Position numbers and translations under genes: made by a program
Notes under the pieces: model-generated
What the model was told of the DNA's origin: nothing
The model's database searches: none
What the model saw: the letters and a program-made list of their open reading frames with translations, nothing else
Part shown: one piece after another, positions 17,548-26,272 of the stretch
How positions within the stretch are numbered: the first letter of the stretch is position 1
Layout of the letters: each line of letters opens with the position of its first letter
Origin: QQWI01 sp964522015
GTDB taxonomy: Bacteria; Bacillota; Clostridia; Peptostreptococcales; Acidaminobacteraceae
Length of the DNA stretch: 64,000 bases
Assembly (NCBI GenBank): GCA_964522015.1
Contig: CAZFST010000014.1
Coordinates: 30,294 to 94,293, forward strand
Direction of reading: 5' to 3'

Positions 17548-19640
17548 ATGGCAAAAAAAAATATCACCATTGTGGCTGGTTCTATGAATACAGCAAAGGC
17601 ATTGCGAGATCAACTTTCCGAATATTTGACTGACCAAGTCGTTCATTTATGTGCCATAGAAGATGGGGTAACCCATCCAATTGTCAACGATGTGATTCTC
17701 TTTTCAAGTGAACTGACCAAAGAAGACCTGATCGCTGCCCAGTGCTTTTGCTCATCCTGTGAAACCATTGTAGCGGGGAGAATGGTGAATTATGACTTTA
17801 TAGATCAGATTGTAGATATTCCAACGGGTACATCAGTTCTTCTCGTCAATGACCTAATTGAAACTTCTAGGGCGCTGATTGATAATCTTGAAGCAATCGG
17901 TATCGATCATTTGCGCTACACCCCCTATTGTCCCGGCATGCCCCAGCCCAGCACTGACATTAAAATTGCCATTACCCCCGGGGAAAGTGATAAAGTACCC
18001 TCAACCATTGAAATGATCTATGATATCGGACCGAGGCTATTGGATTTTAGTACCGTGACTAAGGTTCTGATTTCCCTTGGCATTTTGGGGGAGCAGGCTG
18101 AGCTTTATTCCCGAGCCTATCTGGAAAAAATTATTCGCATTGCCAAACGACTAGCGGCCACCCGGCTTGAGGTAGAGGGTCTCAACGATCAACTTCACCA
18201 GGTGATTGATGGCTTGAAGGAAGGGTTGATGGTTTATCGGCAGGATGGGATTATCCAAGTAATGAACGATTATGCTTGTAAACTGTTGGGTGTTCGGCAG
18301 CAACAAGTGATTGGCAAGGGCCTTAAGTCAGTGCTTCATCATAAAGGATTGGTACAGTATCTCTATGGGACGGCTGATGCAGGTGTGAAGGTACTGGAAA
18401 TTGAAGGCTACATGGTATCGTTGATCAAAATGCAGTCTAAAAATGGCGATATTGTGGTGTCCCTTAAGCGACCTGATTTGATGCAAGAAGAAAATCGTGC
18501 TGTTCAACAGGAGCTGGCGCGCAAGGGTTTCACGGCTAAATATGGATTTTCTGATATTATCGGTGATAGCGAGATTCTGGTCAGAGCAAAAGTGGTCTGT
18601 GGCAAGTTGGCCAAGTCGGATTTGACCATTTTGCTCCACGGTGAGAGTGGAACGGGAAAAGAGCTATTTGCGAGTGCAATCCATCGTGCCTCAAGACGGC
18701 AAATGGGGCCATTTTTAGCCATTAACTTCAGTGCTTTGCCGGACGAACTCATTGAAAGCGAGCTGTTCGGGTATGAAGAAGGGGCTTTTACAGGTGCTAA
18801 AAAAGGCGGCAAGTCAGGTCTTTTTGAGCAGGCTGATGGCGGGACCTTGTTTCTTGATGAGATAGGCGATATCTCTCCCAAGGTACAAGCCCGACTCCTT
18901 CGGGTTTTGCAGGAAGGCGAAATCATGCGCATCGGCGCCCAAGAGATCAAGCGGGTAGATGTACGGGTGGTAGCGGCAACGAATAAGGATTTGAGCGAGC
19001 TTGTTTCAGCAGGGTCTTTTAGAGAGGATTTATATTATCGCCTTCAAATGGGGTATGTGTATCTGCCTCCCCTAAGAAAGCGATTCGGTGATATTGAACA
19101 CTTGATTCCAGTTCTCTTAAGACTTGAGAGCATGACTCATATGCATGTGAGCAAAGAGGTACTGTTCAGTCTAATGGGACACACGTGGCCTGGAAACGTT
19201 CGAGAACTTAAGAACTGCATACGCTACATGTGTGCCATGGCGGATACAGAAGAATTGACCTTGATTGATTTACCTGAATATTTGAAGGACAAGGGGCAGT
19301 TTGGGGGAATCCATAGTGGGGACATTAAGGACACCCTTAGAGGGGTTAAATCTGAGAACTGCCTTCAAGAGGACTATCAAGCTGGTAAGCTGGTAAGCGG
19401 ATAAGCCTTACGGAAGAGGAACTTTTCATCCTTGCAGCTGTCAGACGTTTTGAGTTTCAAAAGGAGCCCTGCGGCAGAGAAAAATTAGCTGCCTATTCGG
19501 CGGGAACAGCATACGAAATGACCAAGTATCAGATGCGCACAAGACTAGAACAGCTTGCTCAAGCTGGTTATGTCACTCTCGGTAGAGGTAAGGTCGGTGT
19601 CCATTTGACTTCTGAAGGCGCTAAGTTTGTCAATGAATGA
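17548..19640 (+). pseudogene. Sigma-54-dependent activator, frameshifted before its C-terminal domain
   Basis: The intact frame (17548-19404) encodes 618 residues. It has an uncharacterised N-terminal sensory region (~1-205), a PAS-like segment (~210-310) and an AAA+ domain with GESGTGKE (~365), ELFGYEEGAFTGA (~412) and FLDEIGD (~435). GAFTGA is the loop that contacts sigma-54. GCTGGTAA is present twice in tandem at 19381-19396. Dropping one copy restores an open frame to 19640 (694 residues) ending in a winged-helix-like domain, LTEEELFILAAVRRFEFQKE through HLTSEGAKFVNE. That domain is now untranslated. The AAA+ domain is complete, so the 618-residue form may still act without DNA binding. 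It probably controls the sigma-54 promoter at 9121. Confidence 0.85.
19381..19396. repeat. 8-bp tandem duplication causing the frameshift
   Basis: GCTGGTAA repeated directly. Eight is not a multiple of three, so the second copy shifts the frame and creates the TAA at 19402-19404. Such units expand and contract by replication slippage, so the state may be reversible. Confidence 0.9.
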
Positions 19641-19667
19641 AAGCGATAGGTTTGTCATTGAATAGGG
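19618..19667. repeat. Imperfect 25-bp tandem repeat at the regulator's 3' end
   Basis: Two copies begin GCGCTAAGTTTGTCAATGAA and GCGATAGGTTTGTCATTGAA, 25 bp apart. The first contains the last codons of the restored regulator frame. The second follows the stop. Confidence 0.6.
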
Positions 19668-19672
19668 TTGCT

Positions 19673-19725
19673 ACACACATAAAAGACGGGATTGCCAAGT
19701 GGGCAATCCCGTCTTTTATGTGTGT
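19673..19725. terminator. Bidirectional terminator between convergent genes
   Basis: A perfect 24-bp stem (19673-19696 with 19702-19725) and a 5-base loop. It has A and T tracts within the arms, so it can act on both strands, between the regulator and the gene ending at 19765. Confidence 0.85.
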
Positions 19726-19764
19726 CAATGCTGCAGATTGGCTAATGTTTGCTGAGATCAGCCC

Positions 19765-20766
19765 TTATTGCTTGAAGGGCACCCCTTCGAGGCATATTTC
19801 AAATCGGCAGAAGGCATCTCCTTTAAGAGCAGAATTCAAAAGCTTAACGGTCAATGGTCGATCGAAGATTACCTCAAATGGGTATTTTGCAAATCCGCCG
19901 CTGCAGTAGCACCAATTCTCAGAGATCAAACCATCAACTGTGGGTTTGAGAATGGATTCCCGAACAAAGGGACAGTGGCAAGCATAGTAGGCTTTCATTT
20001 GAGGATCGGTGGTTTTCAAGTAGTTGTCAGGATCGTAAGGAATTTTAGTGGCATAGAGCTTATCGCCGATGCGGACTGCTGACATGATTTCTTGGTTTGA
20101 ATTTGCAAAATCAACGACAGCTTGGGTAATCGTCTGTTCGTACCAGATGGTCTGGGTATCGCAGTGATGCTGCAGTTCTGCTACCTTTCGCACTTGTAGA
20201 TCTACTAGATAGGCATCCAGACTATCGGCGGATTCGTATAAGGCCTTCTCTTCCAAGAAGGCTTCTTTTGGGATGCCATGGTGATTTCCCGCCATGACAC
20301 TGATCAGGCGTTCCTTAGGCAAAAGTGATTCTAAAGCCTCGATAAACTGCTGAGTGGGTATGGGTAGCTCTTCTGGGGTCTGTCCGAATTTCGGGAGATT
20401 CAGGGTGTCTTTCAAGGTCTGGGCTATTTCTTGACCCTCTTGCGCTGTCAGCTTTGAGAGGATGCTTTCTATGACCCCGACCCCACCCCAATACTTGAGC
20501 AGGTGGATGAAGAGCGGATTGTATTGCATCAGCCGCATATAACGGGCGACCCCCAAAAATACCTCTTGGGTGAAATCAGGGGTATCCCGCCAAATGATGA
20601 TGTGCCCGTCCAGCTGTTCGGGGGTCAAGTTTGAAAGGTTTTGCAGATCAACAGCCCTTGGGTCAACTCGTAGGCTGAGGCTCTCCAGCTGTGCCATCAC
20701 TGAAGGTAGACAGGCTAAATCCAGTTGGCGCTCTTGATAATACTCTTGCAATTTTTCAAGTGACAT
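19765..20766 (-). CDS. Conserved protein of unknown function with C-terminal Cys motifs
   Basis: A 333-residue protein with no signal peptide or membrane segment, beginning at ATG 20766 behind a perfect AGGAGG. The N-terminal two thirds look helical and carry no motif I can name. The C terminus holds ACHCPFVRESI and, 20 residues later, NWCYCSGGFAKYPFEVIFD, followed by DAFCRFEICLE. Spaced Cys-x-Cys pairs could bind a metal or Fe-S cluster, or take part in thiol chemistry. It is transcribed alone, divergent from proBA. I do not recognise a characterised family. Confidence 0.8.
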   Translation of the reverse strand: MSLEKLQEYYQERQLDLACLPSVMAQLESLSLRVDPRAVDLQNLSNLTPEQLDGHIIIWRDTPDFTQEVFLGVARYMRLMQYNPLFIHLLKYWGGVGVIESILSKLTAQEGQEIAQTLKDTLNLPKFGQTPEELPIPTQQFIEALESLLPKERLISVMAGNHHGIPKEAFLEEKALYESADSLDAYLVDLQVRKVAELQHHCDTQTIWYEQTITQAVVDFANSNQEIMSAVRIGDKLYATKIPYDPDNYLKTTDPQMKAYYACHCPFVRESILKPTVDGLISENWCYCSGGFAKYPFEVIFDRPLTVKLLNSALKGDAFCRFEICLEGVPFKQ

Positions 20767-20907
20767 ATGAAACCTCCTTTTGTTCTAATGCTACGGGTTT
20801 GCATTTGTGAGCCATATTGATTTCTTAATGTACTTTTAATTTTCAGACAATATGATATACTACTGAAAACACAGAAGCAGTAGCCACTTGAAAGGACTGA
20901 AAACCAA

Positions 20908-22062
20908 ATGTTTAATAGAAAAGAGTACTTTAAAGACGTGAAACGGGTTGTCATAAAAGTGGGGACATCAAGTATTACCCACAGTACGGGACTTTTGAAT
21001 TTGGAGCGCATGGAGATCTTGTCAAGACAGATTGCGGATTTGCATAATCGAGGCATAGAGGTGATTTTGGTGTCCTCGGGTGCAATCGGCGCTGGCATGG
21101 GGAAATTGGATCTTAAAGAACGACCAAAAACGGTTCCTGAAAAGCAAGCTGCTGCAGCGGTTGGCCAGGGAATTTTAATTCATATGTATCAAAAGACCAT
21201 GTCAGAATACGGTAAAACCATCGCTCAGATTTTGGTGACAAAAGATGACTTGGCAGATCGTAGCCGATTTTTGAATGCTCGCAATACGATATTTACGCTT
21301 TTAGCCCATGGGGTGATTCCCATTGTCAACGAAAATGATGCGGTTGCAACGGACGAACTAAAGTATGGCAATAAAATTGGGGATAATGATACCTTATCAG
21401 CCCTGATGGTGAGTCTTGTGGATGCGGAGCTGTTGATTATTCTATCGGATATCGATGGGCTTTATGACAGCAACCCAGCTACTAACCCGGATGCGAAAAT
21501 GATTTATGAGGTCAACGAAATCACCCAGTCGGTGATTGAGATGGCTGGTGGATCCGGGTCTATACTTGGCACTGGGGGCATGGCGACAAAAATTAAAGCA
21601 GCCCAAATTGCCATTAGTAAAGGCGCAGATGTGATGATTGCCCGGTCTTCTCTTGACCATGTTTTATACAAATTAATGGATGGGGCATCAGTGGGGACTC
21701 TCTTCTTGAAAAAGGATAAGGTGGTTCAGGCAAGACAGCACTGGATTGGCTATTCTAGCAGGATCACTGGTGAAATCCAGGTGGATTCGGGGGCTGCTCG
21801 GGCCATGTGTGATCAGAGAAAAAGCCTATTGCCCAGTGGCATCACTGGGGTCACTGGTAGTTTTAAGACCGGTGAAATCGTGGCGGTTAAGAGCGCAACT
21901 GGGGAGCATATCGCCAATGGGGTGGTAAATTACGACGCATCTGAGATTGATTTGATAAAGGGGTTAAAGAGTGATGCGATTATTTCGGTTTTGGGTTATA
22001 AAGATTACGATGAAGTGATCCATGCCAATAATATGCTGGTGATTGGAGGGACTAAAGGATGA
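20908..22062 (+). CDS. proB: Glutamate 5-kinase
   Basis: A 384-residue enzyme that phosphorylates glutamate, the first step of proline synthesis. The amino-acid kinase domain (~1-265) begins RVVIKVGTSSIT and contains VSSGAIGAGM and GTGGMATKIKAA. The C-terminal ~100 residues (IQVDSGAARAM through GLKSD) form the PUA domain found in long ProB proteins. GAAAGGA is upstream, and a TATACT at 20856-20861 may be the -10 box. The stop overlaps the proA start (ATGA), so the two are coupled. Confidence 0.96.
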   Translation: MFNRKEYFKDVKRVVIKVGTSSITHSTGLLNLERMEILSRQIADLHNRGIEVILVSSGAIGAGMGKLDLKERPKTVPEKQAAAAVGQGILIHMYQKTMSEYGKTIAQILVTKDDLADRSRFLNARNTIFTLLAHGVIPIVNENDAVATDELKYGNKIGDNDTLSALMVSLVDAELLIILSDIDGLYDSNPATNPDAKMIYEVNEITQSVIEMAGGSGSILGTGGMATKIKAAQIAISKGADVMIARSSLDHVLYKLMDGASVGTLFLKKDKVVQARQHWIGYSSRITGEIQVDSGAARAMCDQRKSLLPSGITGVTGSFKTGEIVAVKSATGEHIANGVVNYDASEIDLIKGLKSDAIISVLGYKDYDEVIHANNMLVIGGTKG

Positions 22063-23372
22063 TTGATGTAACAAGTACGACAGGCGTGACAGGTGAGACT
22101 ACCACGGAAAGCTGCATAGGTGCGACAGCCAACACCGTGTCCCAGATGGGAAAGCGGGCCAAACTGGCCAGCCGTCTGCTGGCACAGCTAAGTACCCTAG
22201 ATAAAAATCGAATATTAGCAGCTATGGGGCAGGCACTGATTACACATCAAGAAGGGATACTTGCTGCCAATGCTTTAGATGTAGATGTGGCCAGAGCCAA
22301 TGGCCTTTCAGAAGCCCTGATTGATAGACTCCGACTGACACCTGAGCGGTTGGCAGGCACAGCTCAAGGGGTTATTGAAGTGGCAGCCCTTGAGGACCCA
22401 ATCGGAGAGGGTATTCAAAGCTTTAAAAGACCTAACGGCCTTGAAATTACCCAGGTGCGGGTACCTTTGGGGGTGATTGGGATAATCTATGAGAGTCGCC
22501 CTAATGTCACTGTGGACGCTGCTGCCCTTTGCTTGAAATCAGGCAACGCCGTGATTCTCAGAGGGGGAAGCGAGTCGATTCAAACCAATCGCGCCTTGGC
22601 TGCAGCCATTATTGAGGCTGGCGAGGGGGTTGGGATGCCCCCAGGAGCGGTGCAGCTCATTCAGGAAACCAACCGAGAATTAGTCAGTGAGCTAATCAAG
22701 ATGAATGATTATTTGGATGTGGTGATTCCGAGGGGGGGGAAGGGGCTCAAAAACGCCATTATTGCAGGGGCCACAGTGCCCGTTATTGAAACCGGTGCTG
22801 GGGTCTGTCACATCTACATCGATGAAACAGCTGATATGGACATGGCTGAGCGCATAGTAATCAATGCCAAGGTCCAGCGACCAGGGGTTTGCAACGCCTT
22901 GGAAACACTGCTGGTTCATCAAGGGATAGCCAAGAAGGTGTTGCCCCAGATTGGAAAGACACTGGCTCAAGCAGGGGTTGAAATCCGGGCCTGTGCACAG
23001 GGGCTTCCTCTCTTACCTGGTGCCACCCTTGCCACAGAAGCAGACTGGGAAGAAGAATACCTGGCACTGATTCTAGCCATCAAGGTGGTACCATCTCTAG
23101 ACGGCGCTATTGAACACATTTATCAGTATGGCTCGGGACATTCTGAGTCCATTCTCACTAATAATTATATGAATGCACGGAAATTCCAGGCAGAAGTAGA
23201 TGCCTCTGCGGTCTATGTCAATGCTTCCACTCGTTTTACAGATGGTTCAGAATTTGGATTTGGGGCTGAAATAGGGATTAGCACGCAAAAGTTACATGCA
23301 AGAGGGCCCATGGGTCTTCGAGCATTGACAACCAGTAAGTACTTAATTATGGGGACTGGACAAATTCGGTAA
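22059..23372 (+). CDS. proA: Gamma-glutamyl phosphate reductase
   Basis: A 437-residue NADPH-dependent enzyme converting gamma-glutamyl phosphate to the semialdehyde, the second proline step. It belongs to the aldehyde dehydrogenase superfamily. The catalytic Cys is in VQRPGVCNALETLL (near residue 278); IIYESRPNVTVDAAALCLKSGNAVILRGG is typical of ProA. Residues ~1-28 are a Thr-rich extension (TSTTGVTGETTTESC) before the usual start around MGKRAKLASR. The upstream ATG overlaps the proB stop and has AAAGGA, so I keep it. The 3' end overlaps a convergent kinase gene by 30 bp. Confidence 0.96.
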   Translation: MIDVTSTTGVTGETTTESCIGATANTVSQMGKRAKLASRLLAQLSTLDKNRILAAMGQALITHQEGILAANALDVDVARANGLSEALIDRLRLTPERLAGTAQGVIEVAALEDPIGEGIQSFKRPNGLEITQVRVPLGVIGIIYESRPNVTVDAAALCLKSGNAVILRGGSESIQTNRALAAAIIEAGEGVGMPPGAVQLIQETNRELVSELIKMNDYLDVVIPRGGKGLKNAIIAGATVPVIETGAGVCHIYIDETADMDMAERIVINAKVQRPGVCNALETLLVHQGIAKKVLPQIGKTLAQAGVEIRACAQGLPLLPGATLATEADWEEEYLALILAIKVVPSLDGAIEHIYQYGSGHSESILTNNYMNARKFQAEVDASAVYVNASTRFTDGSEFGFGAEIGISTQKLHARGPMGLRALTTSKYLIMGTGQIR

Positions 23373-25136
23373 ACAAATGGTGAAGACTGCACCACTTTTG
23401 TAGGTGTCAATATCAGTAGTGGCCGTAGGAGGCTCAAGAGTTAATTGGCCTTTTAGTACTTGCGTTGTCATATTATTGACGATGTGTAGCCCTAAACCGG
23501 TACATCCTTTAAGCCGCTTGGTGGTGAAAAAAGGCTCAAAAACTTTCTGAGTGATGTCGTTGGGTATACCGCAGCCATTGTCTGCATAACGAATCCAAAT
23601 AGTGGCATCTTTTAGAGTCACATCAAGGGTAATCAGCCCATCGCTAGTGCCTTCAAAGCCATGAATCAAGCTGTTGGTGATTAAATTCGAAAAAATATGA
23701 AAAAGAGCCATTGGGAAGGTAACCACATTAAGGTCAATTGGACAGGTCAATTGAATCTTATGGTTGCCTTCTTGAATTTTAGGAGATAGACTGGAGATGA
23801 TGGTTTCTAAATGTGTTAAAAGATTTATCGTTGATATTTCCATATTAGTTTGGTCGATGGCAACCGTTTTAAAGCCCCTGATAATGCCAACTGACTTTTG
23901 AAGTGCTGAATCAAGACGACTAAACCCTTCCATACTATCATCCAAATAATTAAGAAAATCATGCCGTGATAAATCGCCTGTTTGGTATTGGTTTCGTATT
24001 GTTTTGTACAGGTCATGCAAAAAAGAGGATACAGTGACAGCAACACCTAGGGGGGTGTTTATTTCATGAGCAACCCCTGCTACAAGCCCTCCTAAAGACG
24101 CTAATTTTTCGTTTCGAATCAACTGCTCTTGTGCGTTATGCAAAGCGTCAAGGGATTCTTCCAGGCGACTGTTGAGTAATCCAAGATCCTTGTTTGTGGT
24201 GAGTAACTGTTTTGTCCGTTCATCTACCAGTTGGTTAAGTTGATCATGTGAATTGATTAATCGACTCAAATAGCCATAGCTAAGAAGGGCAAGGACAAGG
24301 CCTGTAAGAGCCAGTCCTATGGGTAAGTAGAGATTAGGTTGCCAACCTTCTATTGGTGTTGCAAAAAGATTCCAGGTAGTATTGTTGATTTCTAATTCTA
24401 GGATGACGGCATTTTTATTGGATTGAATTGTTGAAAAGCTGGTGTCAATGGCGTAGCTATTAAAAATCGGGCTTTGAAGAGCGGTAGCTTCTTGTTCTGG
24501 GTACAAGGCAAATTGATAGGTTCGTGTTGCTGCAAGTAATCCTGACTGTCCCATTAGACGGTTTACATTTAGGAGTACAATGAAAATTCCTTTAATGTCT
24601 TTTTGTAAATTATTTTCGTATGAAAAAATGGGGATATAGCAATTGATGGTTGCTGAACCTGACCCATCAGACAGATTATTTTGATGTGGTACCAAAACGG
24701 TACGTCTAGTTTGTAAAACCCTTTCAATGCCATTTTTATGACTGAGATGATTAGCCAGATTGGTACCACTTTTTAGTTGAGAAAGTGTCGCGGCATCAGC
24801 GTTAATTAGGTTGGCATTTTCTGTTAATAGCCAACCCTGCACAAGCTCACTTTGCTGACTGTAGAGTTGGTTGGTATAAGCTAACATATCTCGCTCATTG
24901 GTATATTGCGTAAAAATCACAAGACTCTGTGCCTTATCGATTTGTTGCTTTATTGCGCTACTAAGCCCATTGGTATAACGAGATAATACTTCAGTGGCTT
25001 GGGACTTTTCGTCTTTTAAACTGCCATTGTAATTAGTCCATGCCACAAACATAAAAAATGACAAACAGATTGCCGCTATTAAGCCAGGAACAATCATCTT
25101 ACGCAGTCTTGAAGTCGTTTTTTTTGGCTGTGACAT
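23343..25136 (-). CDS. Membrane sensor histidine kinase with extracytoplasmic domain
   Basis: About 597 residues from ATG 25136, chosen because GGGAGG sits just before it; the in-frame ATG at 25148 lies upstream of that site. Helices at ~15-35 and ~270-290 enclose a Cache-like ectodomain. A coiled coil follows, then HisKA (EKLASLGGLVAGVAHEINTPLG, His near 357) and HATPase_c with NLITNSLIHGFEG, DNGCGI and GCTGLGLHIVNNM. HEINTPLG is typical of kinases that sense small molecules. No response regulator is adjacent. It is divergent from an orphan binding protein (25232), which may be its sensing partner. The 3' end overlaps proA. Confidence 0.92.
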   Translation of the reverse strand: MSQPKKTTSRLRKMIVPGLIAAICLSFFMFVAWTNYNGSLKDEKSQATEVLSRYTNGLSSAIKQQIDKAQSLVIFTQYTNERDMLAYTNQLYSQQSELVQGWLLTENANLINADAATLSQLKSGTNLANHLSHKNGIERVLQTRRTVLVPHQNNLSDGSGSATINCYIPIFSYENNLQKDIKGIFIVLLNVNRLMGQSGLLAATRTYQFALYPEQEATALQSPIFNSYAIDTSFSTIQSNKNAVILELEINNTTWNLFATPIEGWQPNLYLPIGLALTGLVLALLSYGYLSRLINSHDQLNQLVDERTKQLLTTNKDLGLLNSRLEESLDALHNAQEQLIRNEKLASLGGLVAGVAHEINTPLGVAVTVSSFLHDLYKTIRNQYQTGDLSRHDFLNYLDDSMEGFSRLDSALQKSVGIIRGFKTVAIDQTNMEISTINLLTHLETIISSLSPKIQEGNHKIQLTCPIDLNVVTFPMALFHIFSNLITNSLIHGFEGTSDGLITLDVTLKDATIWIRYADNGCGIPNDITQKVFEPFFTTKRLKGCTGLGLHIVNNMTTQVLKGQLTLEPPTATTDIDTYKSGAVFTICLPNLSSPHN

Positions 25137-25231
25137 AAATCCTCCCAAGGGCCTTTAGCAATCTAGTGTGTACCTGGTTTGAAGATACCCATTTGGGGAA
25201 TCAATAAAACATATGAATCACGGGAGGTCCT

Positions 25232-26182
25232 ATGAAGAAAATCGAAAAGGTAATGCGTCGTATCGTAGTACTAGGATTTATCTTGATTTGTTTTGTCGCC
25301 ATTTTTTTATTTCTTAGAGATGGAAATAAGGATTCTGTAAAAGACAATGCATCCAATGACCCCTATGTCATTGGATTGGTACTTTCAAATCTACAGAATC
25401 CATTTTTTAAGAGTTTGGCAGCAGAAGCGAAAAATGAAGCAGATCGCCAGGGTGTGATCCTTACAATCCTTGATTCATCGGATTCAGCAGGGCTTGAGTA
25501 TCAACATGTATCGGGATTGGTTGACAGGCATGTGGATTGTATTATTGTGAATCCCACGGATTCGGATACGGTTTTTCAAGCTATTCAATATGCCAATGAT
25601 AAGAATATACCTGTGTTAACAGTTGACCGAACCTCTAATGGTGGTTTAGTGGTCTGTCATATCGAGTCTGATAACTTGGCAGGTGGCGAACTGATAGCAT
25701 CGTACTTAATCGATCAAACTGGAAATAAAGGAAGTTATGTTGAAATGAAGGGTATTGAAGGGACTTCAGCAGCTCAAACCCGGAGTAAGGGGTTCAACGA
25801 CAGAATGGCCAAGGATAGCAATATGTCTAGAGCCGCAGTTGTAACAGCGGACTTTGATAGAAATAAAGGTCGCGAAGCCATGGCATCCCTATTAGGGGTC
25901 CACCCAAACCTCACAGCCCTATTTGCACACAATGATGAAATGGCGCTTGGTGCCGCTGAGATTGCACATGATTTAAAGAGCCCTGTTCTGATTTTCGGAT
26001 TTGACGGCACCCAGGAGGCAATTGAAGCTATTGAGACTGGGGCTATGGTGGCAACCATAGGCCAACGACCAGATTTACTGGGTAAAACTGCACTGGAAAA
26101 AGCAGTGACTTACTTGAAAGAGAAAAAAGTGGAAGCCTTGGTTCTGGTGGACGTACTATTGATTACGAAAGATTCTGATTGA
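25232..26182 (+). CDS. Membrane-anchored periplasmic binding protein, RbsB-like, no transporter
   Basis: A 316-residue type I sugar-binding fold. The N-terminal helix (~11-29) has no lipobox or clear signal cleavage site, so it probably stays anchored. The core shows YVIGLVLSNLQNPFFKSLAAEA, IIVNPTDSDTV, VLTVDRTSNGG and GFDGTQEAIEAIETGAMVATIGQRP, typical of ribose/galactose-type binding proteins. GGGAGG precedes the ATG. No permease or ATPase is near. Divergent placement next to a sensor kinase and upstream of a GGDEF protein suggests a sensory rather than transport role. Ligand unknown. Confidence 0.88.
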   Translation: MKKIEKVMRRIVVLGFILICFVAIFLFLRDGNKDSVKDNASNDPYVIGLVLSNLQNPFFKSLAAEAKNEADRQGVILTILDSSDSAGLEYQHVSGLVDRHVDCIIVNPTDSDTVFQAIQYANDKNIPVLTVDRTSNGGLVVCHIESDNLAGGELIASYLIDQTGNKGSYVEMKGIEGTSAAQTRSKGFNDRMAKDSNMSRAAVVTADFDRNKGREAMASLLGVHPNLTALFAHNDEMALGAAEIAHDLKSPVLIFGFDGTQEAIEAIETGAMVATIGQRPDLLGKTALEKAVTYLKEKKVEALVLVDVLLITKDSD

Positions 26183-26215
26183 TGAAGAAGCTAATTCACA
26201 ATGATTTGGATTTGC

Positions 26216-26247
26216 AGCGAATCGTATTCCCATTGAATGGGATTCGC
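26216..26247. repeat. Hairpin between binding protein and TPR-GGDEF gene
   Basis: GCGAA...TTCGC encloses TCCCATTGAATGGGA, itself a 7-bp dyad. No T run follows, so it is more likely a processing or operator site than a terminator. Confidence 0.4.
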
Positions 26248-26272
26248 CATCAAAGTCTAGCAGGAGGAATGG

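Noticed and set aside
18504..18950. 148-codon leftward open frame
   Set aside because: It is antisense to the conserved AAA+ domain of the sigma-54 activator, whose motifs are unmistakable on the other strand.
19389..19404. Programmed ribosomal frameshift to express the regulator's C-terminal domain
   Set aside because: No slippery heptamer or downstream pseudoknot is evident, and the exact 8-bp duplication explains the frame change more simply.
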